From positions 1,312,501 through 1,376,500 of the forward strand of contig JAFBJZ010000771.1 of the NCBI GenBank assembly GCA_016785225.1: a stretch of 64,000 nt of DNA, in the 5' to 3' direction. The stretch is from Psettodes erumei. Taxonomy: Eukaryota > Chordata > Actinopteri > Pleuronectiformes > Psettodidae. The notes under the pieces are model-generated. The model was not told the DNA's origin. It searched no databases and saw only the letters and a list, made by a program, of their open reading frames with translations. This document shows, in pieces, positions 12,827-25,800 of the stretch. Positions within the stretch are counted from its first letter, which is position 1, and each line of letters begins with the position of its first letter. Both the position numbers and the translations under genes were made by a program.

Positions 12827-14786
12827 ATTATCCAGAGACGATGTAGACAGTGAAGCAATACGATTGCTTGACTATGTTTTTTCCTTGCAATGCCGTGCAA
12901 CTATATTGTCCACATTCGTGTATATTTTTTAGCTCAACAAAACACAAGACTGTGTTGCCATATAGGCAAAATGTGTAGCTGCCCCACACATGGCCCCAGG
13001 TGTCCACCCTGTAGCACCCTAGGGTTCACTGGGTGACAAATGTTTTTTGTGGTAATTTGGTTAAATTTGTTTGAGTGTAAGGGCAACATCGTGGGTTTTC
13101 TCCAGGTGCTCCTGCTTTTTCTCATTCCACCCAAAATATTGTTGTGTGAGTTAGGGAGACCAGGGGTTAAGATGAGCTCAGTAGCACGTTTTTGCCCCAG
13201 GGCGCCTAGCAGGGTAAATCTAGCCATGACCACACCTTGTTAGCAAAAAGAAAATCCTGTATAATGTCTTCATATTCAATTTACAGCCTCTGCTCTAAAA
13301 TACATCTGGACATTTAAAAAAAAAAACCCAACAGCAAACAAGCAAGAATGAAAACCTCATTGCTGCTCTTCATCAAGGTTCCATTGTGACGGAATGGCTG
13401 AGTCATACAGGACACAAAGGAGGAAGACTTGTAAAATTGCATGGGGGGGGGGGGTGTCAAGGCCATTGGCATACCAGTTAAAGATGAGGGGAGATAAACT
13501 GTAGTAGCATGAAGTGGATGTCTTCAACTACAGATTTTCTATTATCCTGCAGGGCCACAGGCTGTAAGCTCACTTTCCTTTTGAGTTCAGTGGTGTTTGG
13601 TAGGTGTTTGTGTATTTTGTTGTGTTTCCAGCTGCATTCATTTTTGTTTATTGTTGTGTCAACAGCATCAGAATAATGCGAACAGAATTATATTGTGGCA
13701 TGCTGTCTGGGTAAATATTATGAAATTATATATGTTGAAATATACAGTATATTCACATAGCCCAGAAACCTATAGTATTTTTGTTAACAACCAAGGTGCC
13801 TGCCGCTGATGTGGAGAGGTCTGAAGGATTCACTGTTGTGACACTGTACGAACTGGATGGTATATTTTAAAAAAGAAAAAAAATTGGGCACAGAAAAAAG
13901 GCAGTGGCTATTGTTATTTCTTCTTCAACACATGGAAAGCTGCAGCATATAATGGTAATGGCCCATAAGGTAATATAGAGACATATTTGGCTTGGATATT
14001 GTGTTGGGGCACAGGATGAATAAAAATGCATTTGCTCTAAAAAGTAGCCTCAGCAGGGTCATTGCAGCACTGACACATATGTTTTGGGTAGCCTGTTCAA
14101 TAAGGGCTTAGTGGTAATACTATACTCTTCAAGCCACATCAGTACATGTGGACAATTGCCCCCCTGGTTTGCATTGGATTTTTTCTTTAGATTCTGGAAA
14201 CATGCCCTTTAGATATATTTTATGGGTGTTCCTCATTCCAGTTTCATAAATAAATTGTTACTGCTGTTGAAGCACTGTTGTATCACTGGCAGTACAGTGT
14301 AACCACAGCAGTGTCATAATGTTGACAGTGAAGCGCAGAGAATTGCATCAGCTGGGTTCATTTTACATGTGTACTCTGGGCTAGACTGACCCAGCCCTTA
14401 ACAAGGACTCATTACTTCCCATTAGTATTAGCAGGGGTTTGTAACTTTCCATTGGTGTTGCACGTGTTGTCAAAAGTGAAACCACCACTTGTGTATGTTC
14501 TGAAAACACCCCTCCAAGTAGACTGCAGGTGGAGCTTTCCTGTATCTCGGAGTCTCCGTCGTTAATATGACAGCTAGCAGATGTCCGCTTGTCATCTCCT
14601 TTACCCTCTTACCTAGCAGTGAGTCAGCCCCCACCCTGAAACATTTCATCTCCCTCTTTCTCTCTGCGTCTAAGCACATCAGCCTCTGTTTATGGATACT
14701 TCATCATCAGCAGCAGTGTGCCGCTAAATGTGGTCATCGGTGCAACTGTAACTGCAAGAAATATCAGTAACAGAGCCAACATCAGC

Positions 14787-15220
14787 CATGACTCAGGGTG
14801 CTGTGCCATCACGCTGAAGAATGCAGTATGAGCAATTTGGTGTTAATGTAACAAAATAAATATATGCAGTGGGCAAAAGCTCAGGCACAGATCTTACTCT
14901 GGAACAGGCAACACTGAAAACAGGTGGGCTATGAAGGAGACAGGAGCACAAGCTACAACCTGGCAGATGACAAAGGCAAAGTGGCTGGTATATATATTGA
15001 GGAGTAAATGAGCAAACGAGCAACAGGTGTGTGGCAGAATGAGCAGGCTGAACAATGACAGGCTGACAAGCAATACTGAGGGAGTGTCGGTGGGTGGAGG
15101 CTGCACTGGTGGGAGACGCTGGCAGGTGCTGACTGGAGAGCGAACAGATGATGTGTGCAAGATTGGCACCAGAGGGGTGGGGATTAAGAGGAGCAGGAAG
15201 CTCCAGCAGAGTCCATGACA
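14787..15220 (-). mobile_element. Probable degenerate solo LTR (Ty3/gypsy-like)
   Basis: On the minus strand the segment starts TGTCATGGACTC and has a C-rich, promoter-like front half and a TATATATAC box near 14991-15000. It ends near CCTGAGTCATGG. This is the usual build of teleost gypsy LTRs. No matching second LTR, coding region or clear target-site duplication is visible, and the 3' end is uncertain. Confidence 0.4.
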
Positions 15221-17099
15221 TTTAATTGTTATTAATGTGATAATACAATTAAAAATCAATCAATTGTATCCATCACACTTCTCTTCTAACGCATGTTTGC
15301 ATGACAAATGAAATCAAACATTTAAATATTTAATTCTTAAACATTCATTTAAAAACGGAATATAATTCTCAGGAGCTCACAGGAAGTTCTTTGAGCTCCT
15401 TCTGATGGATTGAAAGGCCATCAAAACATAGGAAACCTATGCCATTAAGCAACTTCAGATATTTTGCATGTGGCTGTTTCGTGTTCAGATGTGCATAGGA
15501 AACACCATGGAAACAATCAGACAGGTCTGGCAACACACAGGGCTGCAAATTTCCCCACTGCGTTTCTCTTTATTTTTCATGATCCGAGCTGTCAGTTCAT
15601 TTGAGAGAGACAGCATCTCTGGTTCATCCTTTGGAGGATTTCTCTGCAGCGTTGGTCTGTACTGAATTAAGATAACATAGCGACACACTGGAAGTGCTGA
15701 ATAAATATCACTGCAGGTTCTTATTTGCTTTTAATGTTAACATTATAGGACTCGCACGAGAGGAGCCAGACAATGGTAATCTATTCGGTGAGTAAAGTGA
15801 CGTGCGGAATCATTGCAGGCACCGCACTTGTCTCTGTTTGTCAATCTCTGTTGTTTTCTTCTGAAATAAGAAAAAAATCATACTGAAGTAATAGTATATA
15901 TACATTTCATTACTGTGAGTTTGAGTGAGACTGAGTGTCTGTTTGAGAAACAGCAGTCTAGGATTAGTGATCAGTGTGGGTCTGAGTGTCTGGCACTAAG
16001 AAATGGCTGAATCACTGGAGCATATCTGTGGGCCAAACACGTGCGGGAAAACACGCATACCTACACGGCCCCTCTCTCAGGCTGTCACAAACATACACAA
16101 TGCTAATCATTTTTTCGCATTTTTTTTCTGTTGATGTTTAGGCTTGGTATCAGGGAGAACAGTCTCCTTCTGAGTATGGCTTGAACAAGATACTTTTTAT
16201 AATGAAAAATGTTGCAGTATTTGCAACATATCAAATTATTCTTATTACACAATCAATCATAGGCTTCTCATTCAAACAAGATGCTTTTCTCATCGCAACA
16301 ACTGCCTGAGAGAGTTGGGCGAATAGATTGATAAATATGTGTCATATCAGTAAATGCAACGCTACAACCTGCATCTAGTTAGCTTAGCCTACTAGTAGAC
16401 AGGGAAAGTGTAAAAATGGCAAGTCGTGTTTTTTACAGGGGCAATGTGCTGGACAATTTCTCCACTGGTTGCCTGGCAACAAGATTTCAGGCAGTCTGGG
16501 ACATACGTAAGCCCCGTAAAACTGCAAATTGTTGTTTTTGCACTTCAGTGTTTGTAGATCGACCAACTGCGGTTCGGTGGATTATGTTAACGTCAAACAG
16601 CCCCAGGCTAGTCTTCATACTAAACTAAGCTAACTTACTGCTAGTTGTAGCTTCAGCTTTAGCACCCAGGCGTGAGGTTGGTGGCCATCTTCTCAGTGTC
16701 ACCGTCTACTTCATTGTTTCCCTCCACTCCCATCTTCTCCCCAGACCTGCCATCCATCCGCCCACCAGATGTCCCTGGACTTTTTTCCTGTCTTGACCAA
16801 CCGCTTTCACATTTGCAATCGCCTGTGGCTTGCCTTCCCGCCTGCCTGTCACCTCACCTGCCTAAATATCCACCCATGTATCTGTATTAGCCAGTTTTCA
16901 GTCTGCTAACCACCAGGCAGTCTCCCACTCAGCTAGCCTCCGGTCTGCATCCAGTTGGCTCGCCCCCAGCCTGGTTCTACTTCTGAGGTCAGCAGTGGCT
17001 TGACACGACGGCTGACTGATGGCCTGGGAGGTGTGTCAGCCATGACTGACAACCAGTCGGATTATCAGGCCGCCTAGCTGATGCTCCAGTTACAAGCCT
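15221..17099. other. Intergenic, no gene supported
   Basis: Nothing recognisable except short AT-rich stretches; the last 400 bases are C-rich and may belong to the LTR-like piece that follows. Confidence 0.55.
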
Positions 17100-17281
17100 C
17101 TATTGCATGTGGTTCTCAGTTTTGCTCGTTGGGCTGTCAGAGCCTCCTGTCACAACCGCCTACTCTGGACCCCATTACCCTGGTCTTCCTTTCGAGGAGA
17201 CCCTATTAAAGTGCCTCCACTGAATCTGCGTGTCTGCGTTTGTGCCTGCCCTGCCTTTGCTGGTATCGGTAAACCGCGACA
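17100..17281 (+). mobile_element. Possible LTR 3' end
   Basis: CCTATTAAAGTGCCTCCACT, then CTGCGTGTCTGCGTTTG and a terminal CGCGACA resemble the polyadenylation region and 3' terminus of fish gypsy LTRs. The 5' end was not found. Confidence 0.3.
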
Positions 17282-19439
17282 CTAACCGAGGCAGACAATG
17301 TGTATGCCCTTTCATTTTTATTTTATGCTTTGGGTGATACATGCTTCATACATACTTCTATATACAAGTATGTATTTTTTAAAACCATATAAATGTTGAA
17401 ACTGTGCGGGCCTCAGGGGGGCATGAGCCAATCTCAAGTCACATTTCATGCAATATGGGATACACCTGGATAGATCAGCTGTTTATCAGATTGCTGGCAC
17501 ATAGGATATAGACAGTCATTTACCCTCACATTCATACCTGTGGGAATTTCTTTGTTTTCAATCTCTCTGACTAACAAGTCAAGATACACACCAGAGAAAT
17601 GCCAACAAATGTGATTAAGGTACTGTGAATAAGAGACAATGACTACAAACTATGGCAATTTAAGTCATAGAATTAAACCTTGTAGAATCCTGGATGCAAA
17701 GCAGCCACGATCATAAATGTGACAAATGTTTAGAGGAGCAGCATCCTAAAAAAGAAACCCTTGCCATCATCATAAAGCAGGAAATCAGAACTGCAGTCAT
17801 CACAAGTAAAGCCAGAGAGAGTGTTCATAAAGGGAAACAGAGAGAGAGAAAATACTGAAGACAAGGGCTGATTCATCGAGAGAAAAATTCAGGGAAGTCA
17901 AGACAGCAACAAGGGAGAGGTGGAAGACAGAGGAAAAGAAAGAAGGAGACACAAAGAGAGAGGGGGGAGGTGCAGCAGACTATAAGCTAAAACCAACTGC
18001 TGTGTTTAATTGCTGTAAAATAGGCACTAAGCTTCTCTTCCCACCTACTCTTAGCGTTGTTAATATGCTGTTAGCCTCTTCTCCTCCTCCTCACCGCCAG
18101 TCCCCTGACACATACACACACACACACACACACACTTACATGCATCCACTAATGCACACATGCATGCACACACATGTACTGAAGTAGTTCACTCAAATAC
18201 AGGTCTAGGTTTGTGGAAAGTCAAAAGGGTCAAATTCACTTGATTTTAGCTTTCCATACACACGCATGCACACACATATGGTATCTGTGCACGAGGAATA
18301 AGCATTAAGCAGCTGGGGGTTTCAGCAGCTCTGACAAGTTCGGGCTGTTCAGTGAGGAAGCTGCTGTCTGCCTGAGAGCAGCTGTTATGCAACAAAAGTG
18401 TTTACTGCTGCTCCTCTTGTGCGTCCACCTGAATTCTCCTTTAGATGCCCTCCTCCTTCTCCTAATTCGCTGCACACACACAGACACATTGGCTGATACA
18501 CATTTGCACACAGGCAATCAGTTCTTTTTTTCTCTCTGTCTCTTGTCTCCCCCTACCATCCACCCTCCCTCGCTCCCACTCCCCTGCATGTTAACTGAGC
18601 CACAGGATGCAGAAGGCTTTAATCAACGCAGCACAATGCACGTCGGGCTCCTTGGTGGAGAGATCGCTTTCCATTCCATTCGATCCTCTCTGCTCATCTG
18701 TCTGCCGACTGTTCCAGCCAACTGAATTGCTCCTTGAATTCTGACTTCTTTTTACCCTCCACCTCTTGGCTCTATGAGCAAGATGGATCTCGCTGCATTT
18801 TCCACAAACTGTATCAAAAAGGAATTAGATTGCAGATAAATGGCACATCAACAGTGATTAAATGAAGCAGTGGAAGCTACAGGAGTTCATGTTACTAACA
18901 AGGCATTAACATGGTGTTTGAAATCTGTTGGCTGAGACTTGTTCCACATGTCTAAATATCTATCAACAATGTGTGTGCAATTGTCAATTCAATCAACCAT
19001 TACATAACTTTTTCTTTAACCTTTGTTTGTAATATGGATCCTGCTCTTAAAATAGCACACTAATCTATTTATAGAGATCTTCACAATATGTCTTTACACT
19101 CAGGAAGAGCTTAGTGCGTTGTCAACTGTCATTCTTTTACTTTTACTGCTGATATTTCTGTTTCTTTTTACTCGTCTGTCACCTTAGCCCTTCCTCCCTA
19201 AAAGTGTTACTTGTATACCACAAATTTAAAAAGTAAATATATTACATTTCGAAATGAAATTAAATGATGCAGTCATACAAAATAGGATATGTTTAAGAGA
19301 TCTTGAGCCTGGCTATTCTGCAACCTAATATATGTTTTGTTACTCTCCTACAAATCTTGTAACTCACTTCTCCTCTCATCCTATATGTTCTCCACTTCCT
19401 TCCCTCAATTGTTTCCCATTTGTTTGATTACCTGTGCTG
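17282..19439. other. Intergenic, no gene supported
   Basis: Purine-rich around 17815-17975; one CA tract; otherwise nothing recognised. Confidence 0.55.
18114..18135 (+). repeat. (CA)n microsatellite
   Basis: Short CA run beside further scattered CA-rich sequence. Confidence 0.92.
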
Positions 19440-19800
19440 CCCTGATAGGGTCAGTAGGGTCCCCATATCGGTCAGAGCATGGGCCCTAATAAAAATCTCG
19501 ACAAAAACAATAGGTTCTCTGCACAGGTTGGTGCTCGGATCCTAATAAAAACAATAATAATAATCTCTACAAAAACATAGGTCCCTTGCACTTTGATCCA
19601 GTCCTGGAAGCCCTGGTGTGCAGGCCCCAAAAATAATAATAATAGCAAACAGAGCTGTTTCAAGACAGTCCTTTTACCTGTCAGTGTTTGGGTCCTAATA
19701 ATAATAATAATAATCTTGATAAATACAATAGATTTGTTGCACCTTTGGTGTCAGGGGACTGTTCCAGCAGTGGCACCCCCGGTGCCTAGGCTCTAATCTA
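19440..19800 (+). repeat. Imperfect minisatellite (CCTAATAA...ACAATAG unit)
   Basis: About four diverged copies of a unit containing a CCTAATAA run, (AAT)n, ACAAAAACAATAG and a GCAC-TTTG-GTG block. Copies begin near 19480, 19535, 19625 and 19690, spaced roughly 60-90 bp. Similar tandem units occur in other teleost genomes as I recall them. The unit also supplies several AATAAA hexamers. Confidence 0.75.
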
Positions 19801-22800
19801 AAAAAATACCACAGCTGGCCCGGGGCTGCTTCCTGTTTCAGCTGACGCAAGGCCAGTTCCTGAGTGTTGAGTTTGACAGACTGTTGCCTCCAGTCATAAC
19901 CAAAATGATATCTCCTGCCCTCCGTGATGTTTTACCACATTACGAAATGAGAGTGAATACCACATAAACAGACAGACATAAAGACATGAGCAATGCTCAT
20001 GCTCAATGAAAAAGTAAAAAGTAGCAGAATTATTGCAGCTAATTGACTGATTGGGCCTCGGCAAGTAGTGGGTGGACCCAGCCAGAACCCAGCCCTGCTG
20101 ATATTGGTTTTGGCTGGGCTGACCTTTGGCCTCCTCATCTGCATGTTACAAACCATGAAAACAGAACACACATACACACAAATACAAATACAAACAAGAA
20201 AAAGAATGAACACGTATTACAAGTGCATTTATGACCAATATCCAAATTGCTTTGGCACTTCTGCATCTTCAGATAATGCAGATGCATCAGTGTGTGCCCA
20301 TCACAGATAGGCAAAGTGTGTGTGTACCGCTTCTATGTGTGTGCGTGTTCCTGTTCAGACTGCACTAATAGACTTAATGCTTCCTGAGGAGTTGCCCAGA
20401 GCTGCATTAGCCTCTGGATGGGCTATTGATTTGACACAAAGAGCCTGGGCTCTCCACCCTCCCCATCCCAACACGCATACTCCACCCATCGAGCCCCTTA
20501 AAGCTCTATATGGCCAAGGCTTCCTGTCTCGCGCCCACGGGGTTATCTCCCCAATGCAATTAAGGTGCTTTAAAGTGCATTTTCAGTAAGAAGAAGCATG
20601 GGGTAATGAGGGAGAGTGCTGGCTGGACAGCTCTGCTGCTGAGTGCGATGGGAAGCCCTTGTTACCCGCCAAGAGCCCGGCCAGATGCTGAGATGGATGG
20701 ACACACCCCAGCTAAGAGGACAGTAAAGGGGGGGGCGAGGAAATGGATGTATTACTAGAGGAGGGAAATGTGTCTGTGCCTGTGTGTAACATAATCCAGG
20801 GTTGGGGAGTAGAGTAGGGGGTCTTGTAATGCAAATTTACTTAAAGGAAAATAGGTTTTACTATCATCCTTTTCCTGATACACCTTGATCACTATTGATG
20901 TGCTGTGTGATCAATACGCAATTCAAAGTTATTTACATCATTCAACTAATAGGGTTCAATGGGTGAGATTTTATCTGATTTCATCAGATGTCAAATTACA
21001 TCTATGCCAAGCCAAAGCTTGCCAGCTGGTCTTTCCTCTGTAGGTAAATTGTTCTTTCTAGATTTAGATTGATTCAACTAATAAGCATTGTCTTTTAATC
21101 CAGGTGCTCCATATCTTATCATCAGTGAGCCACACCGCTGTACTGAGTTGCATGTTTCTTCTTTATACGCACTGTAGGTTATTTTGACTCACATACACCA
21201 TCCTGCTGTAGGAAGCACTTACAGGAGCTGTTAATCTACGAGTGAAGATAGCCCCCAACAAATGTACTTCCTGCTGGAAAAGAGTTTGTGAAAAAAAACT
21301 TGCAGTACCCAGCTGTTTAAAGAAATTACTGAACATTTTTCCATGCTGTAGATTTGTGAGCCATTTTTGAAGGTGCCTGTGTCAGTGGGAACCGATGGCA
21401 GCTTGGTGACATAGACGGGGGAGAGAAGTCAGAGAGGACCGAGAGACCGACTAACACATTGGTTATTGGTTTTGCTCTTTCTATGTGTGTTCTTGTCAGT
21501 GGGGAAAGTACAGAAATATTTCACTGTTATGTTTTGATTCATGAATCAAATTCACTGCAAATCCTCTGTAAATCGACTAATCATCCTCACAACAAATTTT
21601 TCACCTCTGGAGAATGCAGAGGAAAACTCTGTTAGAGTTAACATAAAGCAAAGACTGGTTTATGTCCGCCACAATGTGTGTTTTTGGGCTGAAGCTGGCC
21701 CTGTAAAACTGGAATGTCTGCTTGTGCTCTACATTAAGCCATTTCCCTGTCCAGATGATTTAGACACATTAGGGTTAATGGGCTAATTACTGCAGCTGCT
21801 CCAACTCTCTCTCTGCATGTTATGCAATATCTGGGAGGATACAGACAATTGGTTTCAGCATCTGACACTGACGGAAAATGTCTGTCTGACTGCTTCCCTG
21901 CTGCCCTAAGCATTCTCCAGTCCATCACAGGAAACACTGCGTGCTGTGATTGGGTTGGAGCACTTTCTAAAAAATATGGGAGCAATAAACACTGTTTGGC
22001 TTAGTATAAGAGTCTTCATCAGTGAGTCTCAGCGACTTAGCCTACCATGAGGCGTGATGCAAAATTGTGTTTCTTTACAAAAAAGAGAAAGAAAAGAGGC
22101 TAAATCTTTTTTGGAATTATGCACATATTACAGCTTTAAAGTGTCAAGTGAAAGAAGAGAGATAAAGAAATGGGAAGACAAGGAGGGAGAGGTGAGAGCA
22201 ACAGAGAGAGAAATGAGACAGACACAGCTGATGTCCCCAGGCTCAGATGAGTCATAATGGCTTTTGAAGGGGAAAAAAAAAGAAAGAAAAAGGAGGTGTT
22301 TTAGCAAATGAAGGCAGAAATAATGCCACTATGAAACTTTACGAGAGGTCAGGAAAAAATGAGAGGTGGTGGAGAGGGTAAAGACAGGAAAAGATGGATG
22401 GTGGGTAAAAAGAATAGGAACGAGGAGAGTAGGCTGGAGGAGGCGGTATAGCTAACACAATATAAGCTACTCAAGTGGGAGTACTCTTCTCTTCCAGCCT
22501 GCCTCTGGTCCTGCTCTGCTGCTCTCAGTAAAACTGCTCTCTTTCTGCAATCAATAGCCCCATAATTTCACCCAAATAGCTGCCCTTGCTGCCGTGAAAT
22601 GGCAACAAATCACGGGCACAGCAGCGCCAGTGGCAGCGGCGGTGCCGCAGCTCGCTCGGCCCCACGGCTTTGACGAGGAGCCAAATATTCTATTTATCTT
22701 CCTTCAGATCACTGAATGCAAACTGTGAATAAGATTTGTGAGAAAGAGTGGAGATCAATGAGATGCAAAGGAAAAAAAACCCCAAATGCAGTGGCCCATA

Positions 22801-25800
22801 TTTAGAATGTACAGGCATAGAGGCATTGAGGCATTTTATAGCAGCTGGATTTGAAGCAAGAAATGGCATTTTGATTGCCTTGTTAAGGCTTTGTTTGAGA
22901 TCCCGGCACAGCTCTTCAGTGAAGAACGGCATCGCTGCAGCCTGCTTTGTGCTTTTGGAAAAAAAAAAAAAAGCCTCGGTGGAATATTTCTTCCGTTCTG
23001 AGTCACACGTGCTTCATTTGAGTGTAACAGCACTTCTGTCAAGCTGTGTACATCATGCATCACAATGATAATGCACAAAGAGAAAGAAAGGATTTCTCTT
23101 CTGCTACACCGAGCTGTTGGTCGAGGGCAGCTGGCTTTAAGCCTTAATGGCACCAAAGAATCAATTCGTGGGCATTTTTTTAAAATGTAAAGTGGGGTTT
23201 GTAATGTCAAGTTTTTGTCTATACCCCTGGGAATAGTCTTGTTAAAAGCCTCTCTCACATTTAGAGCTGTTACAGTGAATACAACATGAAACAGGAGACC
23301 AACAGGAGGCCAATAAACAGGTAACACATGTGCAAATGCAGACATGTACAGCAAGCACCAGCACATCCAAAAGGTAAGGATTTGACAGATGAAAAATAAT
23401 GTGAATCATCAATACCTCAGACAGCCTGATGAGCTCATAGGATTCACTGTGGCTGTGGTTGCCTATTCTCTGAAATGAGTTGTGTCATTTGCAGCAGATG
23501 AGCCCTGCAAGCCTCTGAACATTCCTCGCCTGTCCCCAGACATTACAGTGATGATTATAATCTTTCATAGCCAACTAGTTAACCATTACTGAGTTTGAAA
23601 AGAGCTGAGAAAATTTGCTGTTGTGTCAAGGGCCATCACATCAACTTGACATGCATTCAGCTGGGCAGGATGAAATAGCAGATTCCATATAGAACAACAG
23701 TCCAAGTAACAAAAATAGTAGCCATGGTTATGCAATGGTTATGTTCACAAACTCAGAAAGTTTTGGACAGGAAACAACTTAGTCACGTGGTCTGGTAATG
23801 TGATCACATTTTTCACTCATGAGACTTTTAAGGGATTATAATTTGGAATTCAGTAATTACATTTAAGGTATTAAACTCAGTAACACTTGTCATCTCATCA
23901 AGACTTCAAGATGGTTTGTTATTGCTTTGTGCATTCAGTGGAGGGACCGGGCCAGCATGAGTTTAGCTTGACCTGGGGCTTGATGTGGGGGAGGCACCGG
24001 TTGAGGGGGAAGGCAACAGCAAAGAATTTTCAATTTTGCTGTTCCTCTGATTTGCACCTTTTTCTTTTCGTGAGGAAAAAAAAGTTCCTTTTTATAACCT
24101 TGGTCTTTCTTGCACTGATAAATGTGAGTTTGACTCATCCAGGTCATAGTTTGAATATATTTTAGTGTCTTTAACCAGGTCCAATTTAATTTGGCTTTCA
24201 AACGTGCATGTTGTGCACATTCAAAAAGGTTTTGACACTGAATATTGGGTGACAGTCAGATTAACCAATCATGCTCAAACCAACATAGTGAGACAGCCAA
24301 TAGCAATTGTTTTAGCATAACATATTAAATATAGGAAAACTTTGCTTTTTAAAATGAAGAAAAAAATGTTTCTGTGTTAATTTTCATCTGTAGGATGTTA
24401 TATTTAATTAAATGAGCAAATGGTGCTTTTATTGCAGTATATGAATAATCCAACAATGTATGGTTTGATTAATACCATGAGTTTACACACACACACACAG
24501 TCGTGTCACGATGACACCAGAGGACATTATGTTGATTTACATTAATTAAAAAAACTGTAAGAATCTGAACTGTTCCCTCTCCATCTTAAAGACACAAAAC
24601 TCGTACACACAGAGGCTGGAATGTAGACATCACATTTAAAATTTACAGCCATAAAATGAAACAAAGATATCATAGGCATGAGCCACAGTCACCCTCTGCA
24701 TCATGCTGCCGGGAAAGAAGACAGTTGCCCCCTGGGAAATGTGGTTCTTCTCATCATCAGGGGTGTAGCCGATTGTGACCTCAACAGAATGATATCAGTG
24801 GCACCACTGTATGCGCATCACCTCCAGTCATCATTTCATCAGCAACGGTGACACAGCAAATTGAGAGGTAGCATTTTACTCTGTGATGCTATTACCTGCT
24901 TGCAGCCTCAGATGAGATGTGAAGCCTTAAAGCATCATGCACACGGGAATTAAAAATAAAATGCCATTATAATGCTTGTTAGACCGGCGTTTTAGCTGTC
25001 CCTTCACCCAACTTATTTCACCCTGGCTTGGGTCTCTATGACTCATCACCACCCTTAGGTACTCCTGCATGACAGAATCAGAGGGTGATGAAAAAGAGAA
25101 ATGATACCCACCAACTGTTGTATTGGCCCCAGGGGATACGAGGCTCGAAGAAAATTTAAATAAGAAGCTGTAGTAGCTTGTGTGGGTGTGCTTTCATCCG
25201 TGTACTTGCATATGTTTTTTCATGTGCGTGCATGTTTGTGATTGGAGATGTGAAAGCCATAAAGTGGGAACTTCACCGACACTGACTAAATGGAGGTGGA
25301 ACCTCATGTTTTCTTTCCACTTTGACCCTTTAGCACTCGTGGAGTCAAAGTGGGTTCTCTCATGTTGGTATTTCTACAGATGAAGCTGACTCACGAGGTG
25401 ATTTGTCACATATGGCCACTGTAATTGCCAGTCCAATTACAGTGACTAGCTCAAAGAAGGACAAGACACTCACGTACAGTAAGTTTTGTTCTGCTGGCGT
25501 TTACTCGGGCAGACGTCATAATTATTTGTTTGTTCCTCTCTTTGAGAGTTCTTTTCATGTTCGTCTGTCCTTGTGTCCTCCAAAACACAATCGTGTCCAT
25601 TTTAAAAGCCTCTGACGATGCTGAGGATGTCAAGGGAGCAGCACTGCTCTGCCAAACAACGCCTAGTTTGTCTCATTGTAATTCCTCACAACCAACAGTT
25701 CTGCCGAGTTCACAGAGAACTGTCAACCAGATTAATGAATTAGTCACCGGCCACACACAAACACACTTAGGCAAAAACAACCCTGTCTCTTGTCTTAAGC

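Larger units (their letters stand above)
5001..14780. other. Intergenic, no gene supported
   Basis: Nothing here reads as a conserved exon with splice sites. It contains homopolymer C (6057-6073) and G (13442-13453) runs, small CA/GT tracts, a long pyrimidine tract, an 18-bp palindrome and one RFX-like site. The longer open frames, such as the overlapping pair on opposite strands near 10.15-10.55 kb, show no known domain. Confidence 0.6.

Noticed and set aside
14793..15259. Two overlapping minus-strand open frames of 142 and 121 codons
   Set aside because: Explained by the C-rich probable LTR; no protein domain.
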